Positions 58,883-64,000 of a stretch of 64,000 bases of DNA are shown here, in pieces. The notes beneath the pieces are model-generated. The model did no database searches. It was not told the origin of the DNA and saw only the letters and a list, made by a program, of their open reading frames with translations. Every line of letters begins with the position of its first letter. The stretch's first letter is position 1. The position numbers were made by a program, and so were the translations under genes. This DNA comes from Trinickia soli (GTDB taxonomy: Bacteria > Pseudomonadota > Gammaproteobacteria > Burkholderiales > Burkholderiaceae): NCBI RefSeq assembly GCF_002879855.1, contig NZ_PNYB01000007.1, positions 124,001 through 188,000 on the forward strand. Direction: 5' to 3'.

Positions 58883-59653
58883 CTAAGCCACGGCTCGCGG
58901 CTTGCGCGGCGCTTTCTCGAACAGCCGGTCATACAGCCAGCGGGGCAGGCACGCGAGCAGTGCGGCAACGATCCGCATCGGCCACGGAAACACGGCAAAG
59001 CGCACCTTGCGAGCGATCGCGCCGGCGACCTTCTGCGCGAAGCGATCCGCGTCCATCAGGAACGGCATCGGGTAGGGATTATGTGCCGTCATCGGCGTGC
59101 GGATGTAGCCTGGCGCGATCGTGACGACAGCCACATCGAACGGGCGCATCTCGACGCGCAGTGATTCGAGATAAGCCAACGCCGCGGCTTTCGATGCGCT
59201 GTAGGCGCCCGAGCCCGGCAGCCCGCGTACGCCTGCGACGCTCGCGATGCCGACCAGCGTGCCGCACCGGGCCTCGCTCATTGCTTTCGCGAACGGCTCG
59301 AACGTCGCCGCCATGCCGAAGCAGTTCACGTCCATGACTTCGCGAAACGCGGCGAGATCGCCGTGCCCCGTCGCCACGCCCTTGCTGATGCCCGCGTTCG
59401 CGATGACGACATCGGGCAGCCCGTGTTCGCCGATGAACTGCGCCGCCGCCCCGGCGATCGCCGCTTCATCGCGCACGTCGGCCTGATAAACCGAGATCGA
59501 CAGGTGAGAAAAGCGCTGGGCGAATTCGGAGAGCGCATCCAACCGGCGTGCAACGAGGCCGAGCGTCGCACCTTGCCGCGCGTATTCGGCGGCAAGGGCG
59601 AGGCCGATGCCGCTCGATGCGCCGGTGATAAACACCTTGAGCGGTGCAGTCAT
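58883..59653 (-). CDS. Short-chain dehydrogenase/reductase
   Basis: 256 residues. Cofactor loop 'KVFITGASSGIGLALAAEYA', 'NAG' in 'DVVIANAGISKG', catalytic Ser in 'VGIASVAGVRG' and Tyr-Lys in 'YSASKAAALAYLES' (about residue 150). A C-terminal hydrophobic and basic region ('PMRIVAALLACLPRWLYDRLF') may associate with the membrane, as in some SDRs acting on lipids. ATG 59653 is preferred over 59779 because the longer tail is Arg-rich and not SDR-like. Located 16 bases downstream of dsbA on the same strand, an arrangement conserved in Burkholderia. Substrate unknown. Confidence 0.88.
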   Translation of the reverse strand: MTAPLKVFITGASSGIGLALAAEYARQGATLGLVARRLDALSEFAQRFSHLSISVYQADVRDEAAIAGAAAQFIGEHGLPDVVIANAGISKGVATGHGDLAAFREVMDVNCFGMAATFEPFAKAMSEARCGTLVGIASVAGVRGLPGSGAYSASKAAALAYLESLRVEMRPFDVAVVTIAPGYIRTPMTAHNPYPMPFLMDADRFAQKVAGAIARKVRFAVFPWPMRIVAALLACLPRWLYDRLFEKAPRKPRAVA

Positions 59654-59669
59654 GCCGGTGCGCCGCCGC

Positions 59670-60317
59670 TTACATTTTCTTCGCGCGAATCTGCGAGATG
59701 AGGTAATCGAGCACCTGGATCGTGCCGGGCAGGCTGTCGGTCGCTGCGGGGCCCGTTTCGTACTTGCCTTGCACGGCAAGCGTCGGCACGCCGTCGATCT
59801 TGTAGTCCTGGATCAGTTGCTTGTCGCGGCTGATCGCGGTTTGCGTCGAAAACGAGTTATACGCTTCCATGAACTTCTTCGGATCGACGCCCTTCGTCGC
59901 GAGGAATTTGGCCTGATCTTCCGGCGTCAGCAGGTAGTTCTTGTTGACATGAATTTCGTGGAAGATGTCCGGCGTCAGCTGCTGCACGAGGCCCAGCGCA
60001 TCGAGGGCGTGAAGGAGTTTCGAATGCGGGATGAAATCGTCGCGAAAGGCGACGGGCACGCGCTTGAAGACGACGTCGGGTTGCTGCTTCTTGACCCACG
60101 CTTCAAGGTACGGATCGAACTCGTTGCAGTGCGGGCAGCCGTACCACATGAATTCGATGACTTCGATCTTGCCGGCCGGGACGTCGGCGGGCTGCGGCGC
60201 CTTCAGGACCGTATAGTCCTTGCCGGCCACGGGCGCAGCCGGAGAGGCGTGGGCGGCGCCCGCGCCGACGACGGCGAGGCTGACAGAGAACAACAGCGTG
60301 CGGATCAGTTTTTTCAT
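59670..60317 (-). CDS. dsbA: Thiol:disulfide interchange protein DsbA
   Basis: 215 residues. Signal peptide 'LLFSVSLAVVGAGAAHA' with cleavage before 'SPAAPVAGKDY'. The active site 'FMWYGCPHCNEFDP' (CPHC) lies near residues 57-70, and the cis-Pro segment is 'YKIDGVPTLAVQGKY'. The helical insert is of DsbA type. It introduces disulfides into periplasmic proteins. ATG 60317 begins a normal signal peptide. It is 133 bases after the SPOR-domain gene; DsbB is not nearby. Confidence 0.96.
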   Translation of the reverse strand: MKKLIRTLLFSVSLAVVGAGAAHASPAAPVAGKDYTVLKAPQPADVPAGKIEVIEFMWYGCPHCNEFDPYLEAWVKKQQPDVVFKRVPVAFRDDFIPHSKLLHALDALGLVQQLTPDIFHEIHVNKNYLLTPEDQAKFLATKGVDPKKFMEAYNSFSTQTAISRDKQLIQDYKIDGVPTLAVQGKYETGPAATDSLPGTIQVLDYLISQIRAKKM

Positions 60318-60450
60318 GTTGGATGGGGTACGTGAACGTGGGGCGCCTATCCGGCGTGCCGTGGCGGCTTGCGCACATCGACGGCTGCCGGTTAAGACCG
60401 ACGCCGCCCGCTCATGGTTCAGCAGCGGACGACGCGGCCCCGCAGCGGCG

Positions 60451-61278
60451 CTACTGCTTGGCGAAGCGAATCACGGCCGTATCGATGCCGGCGTCGGACA
60501 GACGCTGGCGCGTCGCATTCATCTCCTCGAACTTCGAAAACGGTCCGATACGCACCCGGAAGTAAGTCACGCCGCCTGCGTCGCGCTGCGATACCTTCGA
60601 TTCGAAGCCCTGGAACGCCAGCCGCGCGCGTTGCTGCTCGGCGTCGGCAGCCGTCTTGTAGGCGCCGACTTGCAGGAAGTAGCCTGTGTTGGCCTCGGCC
60701 GGCGCGCCCCCTGCACCGTTGTTCGCATGCGTGGCGTTGCCGGCGCCCGGCGTGGCGGCGGGCGGCGCGCCGTTCGCCACTTGCCCCGGCTTCTTCGGCT
60801 GCGCCTGGGCTGCGGCGTTCGGTTGCGCCTGCGGCGGCTCGGCGCCCGGAGCGGCGGCGTTGCCGGCAGCGTTGGAGGCGCCCGTAGGCGGCACCTCGAC
60901 GATTTGCGGTTCCTGCAGCAGGCCGGGCGTTTGCGGTTGCGTGGACGTTTGGCCGGGCGCCGTATTCGGCGGCGGCGTTTGCTGCGCGGACGGGGCGACG
61001 GGCTGGCCCGGCGTCTTACCTTGCAGCGCCCGGTTCGGGTCGTACTGCTGTTCGATCGTGCCTGCCTCCGAAGCGCTCGACGGCGCGACCTTCGCGACGA
61101 ACGGCGTGGGCGCGCGCGTGATATAGAGCGCCACGACGACGGCGATCGCGAGGCCGACGATCAAGCCCAACACGAGGCCGAGGAAAGTCCCCCCGGTTTG
61201 CCTGGCGGCCCCGGACGACGACCGATTGCGGGATGGCTTCGACGGGCTGCGTGGCGAAGTACGGCTTGGTTTTGCCAT
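60451..61278 (-). CDS. SPOR-domain cell-division protein (FtsN-like)
   Basis: 275 residues. The cytoplasmic N-terminus is basic ('SRTSPRSPSKPSRNRSSS'), and one membrane helix spans about 33-55 ('GTFLGLVLGLIVGLAIAVVVALYI'). A long periplasmic linker rich in Pro, Ala, Gln and Asn follows (about 60-195). The SPOR domain of the last 75 residues starts at 'GYFLQVGAYKTAADAEQQRARL' and ends 'GIDTAVIRFAKQ'. SPOR domains bind denuded peptidoglycan at the septum. Order argS - SPOR - dsbA is typical of Burkholderia. ATG 61278 precedes the basic segment. Confidence 0.9.
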   Translation of the reverse strand: MAKPSRTSPRSPSKPSRNRSSSGAARQTGGTFLGLVLGLIVGLAIAVVVALYITRAPTPFVAKVAPSSASEAGTIEQQYDPNRALQGKTPGQPVAPSAQQTPPPNTAPGQTSTQPQTPGLLQEPQIVEVPPTGASNAAGNAAAPGAEPPQAQPNAAAQAQPKKPGQVANGAPPAATPGAGNATHANNGAGGAPAEANTGYFLQVGAYKTAADAEQQRARLAFQGFESKVSQRDAGGVTYFRVRIGPFSKFEEMNATRQRLSDAGIDTAVIRFAKQ

Positions 61279-61405
61279 TATCTGAATCACCTGCGAAAAA
61301 AACTCGGGGGAGGCGCGTGCTCTGCGCGGATGCCGCGGGGGCGGCATCGCAGCGGCATCGATTATAGCGACGCCGCATGGCGCCGCACGGCGATGGCATG
61401 GGGCG

Positions 61406-63190
61406 TTACATCTTCGCCGGCGCCGAAACGCCGATCATCGCGAGGCCGTTGGCGAGCACTTGGCGCGTGGCCGCCAACAGCGCAATGCGCACATCGCGTT
61501 CGGCCTGCACGTCGACGAGCACGCGCTCGGCATTGTAGAACGAGTGAAATTCGCCCGCGAGCTCGCGAAGATAGAACGCAATGGCATGCGGCGCGAGTTC
61601 GGACGCCGCGTGCGTCAGCATATCGGGGTATTCGGCGAGCTTGTGCATGAGCGCCATCGCGCGCGTGCTCGTGAGCCCCGACACATCGATCTGCGGCAAC
61701 GCGGCTTCGTCGCCGCCGAAGCGCGCTTTCCACTCGGACAGGATCGAGCAGATCCGGGCATGCGCATATTGTACGTAGTACACCGGGTTCTCGTCGTTTT
61801 GCTTCAGCGCGAGATCGACGTCGAAGACGAATTCGGTATCGGCCTTGCGCGAGATCAGGAAGAAACGCACGGCGTCGCGGCCGCGTTGGATTGTGGCTTC
61901 GTCGAGCAGATCGGGTGCGGCTTCTTGTCCCGGCGCGGCGCCGCCCGACCATTCGATCAGGTCGCGCACCGTCACATAGCTGCCGGCGCGCTTGGAGATC
62001 TTCACTTCTTGCCCGTTGCGCATCACGGTAACCATCTTGTGCAGCACGTAATCGGGGTAGCCCTTCGGAATGCCGACGCCAAGCGCCTGCAACCCCGCCC
62101 GGACGCGGGCGACGGTGCCGTGGTGGTCCGAGCCCTGTACGTTGATGACCTTCGAAAAGCCGCGCTCCCACTTGGTGACGTGATAGGCGACATCGGGCAC
62201 AAAGTAGGTATAGGTGCCGTCGGACTTGCGCATCACGCGGTCTTTGTCGTCGCCGTAATCGGTCGTGCAGAGCCAGAGCGCTCCTTCATGCTCGAATGTT
62301 TTCCCCGTCGCGATCAGCGCGTCGACCGTTTTCGCCACGCGGCCTTCGCTATAAAGCGACGATTCGAGGTAGTACTGGTCGAACTTCACGCCGAAGGCCT
62401 GCAGATCCATGTCCTGCTCGTGGCGCAGGTAGGCGACGGCGAATTTGCGGATCGCATCGAGATCGTCGATATCGCCCTTGCCTTTGACGGGCTCGCCGTC
62501 TTTGGCCGCGACGGTCTGGCCGGTCATGTAGTCGTGCGCGATGTCGGCAATGTAGTCGCCGTTGTAGGCCGCTTCGGGCCAGCCGGCGTCGCCGGGTTTG
62601 AAGCCCTTCGCGCGCGCCTGGGTCGAGGTGGCGAGCGTCTGGATCTGCACACCCGCGTCGTTGTAGTAGAACTCGCGATGGACGGCGTACCCCTGGCTTG
62701 CGAGCACGTTGGCGAGCGCATCGCCGAGCGCGGCCTGGCGGCCGTGGCCCAGATGCAGCGGCCCGGTCGGGTTGGCCGAGACGAACTCGACCATCACGCG
62801 CTTGCCGGCGCCCTGCGTCGAGAGGCCGAACGCGGCGCCTTCGGCGATGACCGCGCTCACCACGGCCTGCTTCGCTTGCGCGGTCAGGCGCAGATTGATG
62901 AAGCCGGGGCCGGCGATTTCGGCCGCTTCGACAAGGCTTTTCGCGGCCGGCTGGGCGAGCAATGCGTCGACGATCCGTTGCGCGAGTTCACGCGGGTTCT
63001 TTTGCAGCGGTTTGGCCAATTGCATGGCGATGTTGCACGCTACGTCGCCATGCGCGGCCGCCTTCGGGCGCTCGAGCGAGATGGCGGGCGCATTGGACGT
63101 GTTGGCCGCGTCGGCGTTTGCTTCGGCGAGAACTTGCTGGACGCCGGCGGCGAGCAAGGCTTCGAGACTCTGTTTGTGTGCAGGCAGCAT
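61406..63190 (-). CDS. argS: Arginyl-tRNA synthetase
   Basis: 594 residues, class I enzyme. The N-terminal additional domain recognises the tRNA D-loop; the HIGH-type motif is '[17 protein letters not shown]', and the KMSKS-type motif appears as '[14 protein letters not shown]' (about residues 395-408). The C-terminal anticodon-binding domain contains '[15 protein letters not shown]' and '[29 protein letters not shown]', ending '[10 protein letters not shown]'-like ('[12 protein letters not shown]'). It charges tRNA-Arg. ATG 63190 is the family start; the in-frame extension upstream is not conserved. Confidence 0.97.
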   Translation of the reverse strand: MLPAHKQSLEALLAAGVQQVLAEANADAANTSNAPAISLERPKAAAHGDVACNIAMQLAKPLQKNPRELAQRIVDALLAQPAAKSLVEAAEIAGPGFINLRLTAQAKQAVVSAVIAEGAAFGLSTQGAGKRVMVEFVSANPTGPLHLGHGRQAALGDALANVLASQGYAVHREFYYNDAGVQIQTLATSTQARAKGFKPGDAGWPEAAYNGDYIADIAHDYMTGQTVAAKDGEPVKGKGDIDDLDAIRKFAVAYLRHEQDMDLQAFGVKFDQYYLESSLYSEGRVAKTVDALIATGKTFEHEGALWLCTTDYGDDKDRVMRKSDGTYTYFVPDVAYHVTKWERGFSKVINVQGSDHHGTVARVRAGLQALGVGIPKGYPDYVLHKMVTVMRNGQEVKISKRAGSYVTVRDLIEWSGGAAPGQEAAPDLLDEATIQRGRDAVRFFLISRKADTEFVFDVDLALKQNDENPVYYVQYAHARICSILSEWKARFGGDEAALPQIDVSGLTSTRAMALMHKLAEYPDMLTHAASELAPHAIAFYLRELAGEFHSFYNAERVLVDVQAERDVRIALLAATRQVLANGLAMIGVSAPAKM

Positions 63191-63472
63191 GCTGTTTCGA
63201 TTGGTTCGGCAGTGGCAGTCCGCCGGGCGGACGCGGGTGGTTGGCGCGCGGCGGGAAGGCAACGCCCGTAACGACGACGGGCGCAGGCCGCAAAGGTGCG
63301 CGTTTGGGTCTAGGCGGATTTTAGCAGGTGCTAATATGTCTCAATGAGGCGCCCGGCAGGGGCGGCCAGGTCCGCTCGATCCAACGCGATCCATGGCGGG
63401 CCGGATGCGCCGGCAGTCGAGGCGGCGGCGCCGTCAAGCGGAAGTAAACAGAACGAAGGAAACGGGTCCATC

Positions 63473-63799
63473 ATGTTGATTACATTCAAGTGTCGCGCCG
63501 CGCCGGACGTGGTTATGCTCGAAAATCTGGCTCAATATCTCGTCGGGATCGTGGGCAAGCAACTGGGTGCGCGCGGCGTGATCACGCACGACGAAATGCC
63601 CGCGGCCATCTCGAAGCTCGAGGCGGCGATCGTGACCGACAAACAGGAAATCGCCGAGCACGAAGGACACTTCCACGAAGGGGAAGAGGGCCACGAGCGC
63701 CACGAACTGCCGATCGGCCTCGCGCAACGCGCTTTCCCATTCCTCGATATGCTGCGCGCCGCCCAGCGCGAAAACGCCGACGTCCTCTGGGGGATCTGA
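63473..63799 (+). CDS. DUF1840-family small protein
   Basis: 108 residues, cytosolic, with two parts: a beta-strand start 'MLITFKCRAAPDVVMLENLA' and a helical 'EMPAAISKLEAAI'. Between them and the C-terminus is a His/Glu-rich stretch ('EHEGHFHEGEEGHERHE', about residues 62-78) that could bind metal. 'LAQRAFPFLDMLRAAQREN' ends the chain. This is the pattern of DUF1840 proteins, which occur in beta-proteobacteria and have no known role. It is divergent from argS; GAAGGA lies upstream of ATG 63473. The intrinsic terminator follows at 63912. Confidence 0.85.
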   Translation: MLITFKCRAAPDVVMLENLAQYLVGIVGKQLGARGVITHDEMPAAISKLEAAIVTDKQEIAEHEGHFHEGEEGHERHELPIGLAQRAFPFLDMLRAAQRENADVLWGI

Positions 63800-63911
63800 C
63801 CGGCATCGTCGTCGCGCGTTCGCGCCTCGGTCGAGCGGCAAGGCCGCCGACGCGGCAGCGGCTTTCGTCATACCAAAGCCGCAAAAGGTGCCAGACGCCT
63901 CGTTTAACAGC

Positions 63912-63948
63912 AAGCCCGGTGTGCGCAAGCGCGTACACCGGGCTTTTT
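63912..63948 (+). terminator. Rho-independent terminator
   Basis: AAGCCCGGTGT (63912-63922) and ACACCGGGCTT (63935-63945) form a perfect 11-bp stem with a 12-base loop, followed by T at 63944-63948. It stands 113 bases after the DUF1840 gene and is the clearest terminator in the window. The A's on the other side make it possibly bidirectional. Confidence 0.85.
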
Positions 63949-64000
63949 GCTGGTCTTTTGCGGTATTGCGCACGAACCGCGCCTCACGTCCCTCGCGCCC

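Noticed and set aside
61460-63271. 603-codon plus-strand frame opposite argS
   Set aside because: Shadow of a well-supported tRNA synthetase gene.
1-64000. tRNA or rRNA genes, CRISPR arrays, insertion sequences, prophage or integrative elements
   Set aside because: I looked for conserved tRNA/rRNA segments, regular spaced repeats, transposases, integrases and terminal inverted repeats and found none; gene content and composition are uniform.

Overview
The window is high-G+C (about two thirds by eye) and reads as ordinary, densely coded chromosome of a Burkholderiaceae member of the Burkholderia / Paraburkholderia / Trinickia type. The markers are a KirBac potassium channel, an OmpC-type porin, bioAFDB in one run, a LiuR-type MerR regulator fused operonically to aceK, the argS - SPOR protein - dsbA order, and an ECF42-like sigma factor with DGPF/YCII proteins. 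I see no tRNA, rRNA, CRISPR array, insertion sequence, phage gene or attachment site. Species cannot be fixed from the sequence alone.

Layout. 0-7 kb, plus strand: tail of a PLP enzyme, a cupin, a chemoreceptor behind a flagellar (sigma-28) promoter, a uracil/xanthine permease, an EAL protein preceded by a possible leader peptide, and a branched-chain amino-acid binding protein. 7-20 kb, mostly minus: a fused indolepyruvate ferredoxin oxidoreductase, a cupin (plus), KirBac, two small proteins, a LacI - AGE-type isomerase - PfkB kinase sugar operon, and two c-di-GMP enzymes. 20-36 kb: transporter, small exported protein, porin, the very large fused isobutyryl-CoA mutase IcmF, then several divergent regulator/target pairs (LysR/flavodoxin-like reductase, AsnC/DMT exporter) with recognisable operators, a flavin oxidoreductase facing a fluoroacetate-dehalogenase-like hydrolase, HMG-CoA lyase with a coupled tRNA-editing protein, and GhrA. 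36-43 kb, minus: the biotin operon and a secreted hydrolase. 43-50 kb, minus: a run that ends in the order LiuR - AceK - carbonic anhydrase - thiolase - SDR - acyl-CoA dehydrogenase - YchJ, with a LiuR-like box upstream and a divergent metallo-beta-lactamase-fold hydrolase. 51-64 kb: subtilase, ECF42 module, peptide-binding protein, BtuF-like protein, SDR, DsbA, SPOR protein, ArgS and a DUF1840 protein.

How it fits together. Several loci concern acyl-CoA and amino-acid carbon: LivK-like uptake, indolepyruvate oxidation, IcmF, HMG-CoA lyase, acyl-CoA dehydrogenase, thiolase and AceK (the switch between TCA cycle and glyoxylate shunt). The LiuR/AceK coupling gives a direct genetic link between branched-chain/acyl-CoA catabolism and isocitrate partition. 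A second theme is signalling: a chemoreceptor, three c-di-GMP proteins and an ECF sigma module.

Most novel-looking material is regulatory and small: four tandem 13-bp units after the chemoreceptor gene, a short open frame overlapping the EAL start, repeated LacI-type half-sites, a perfect 9-bp inverted repeat at the AsnC locus, a palindrome at the bioA promoter and an unassigned LacI/PurR-like palindrome. I did not find convincing evidence of a wholly new multi-gene system. Coordinates of starts rest on ribosome-binding sites and family length; operators and promoters are pattern calls made by eye.
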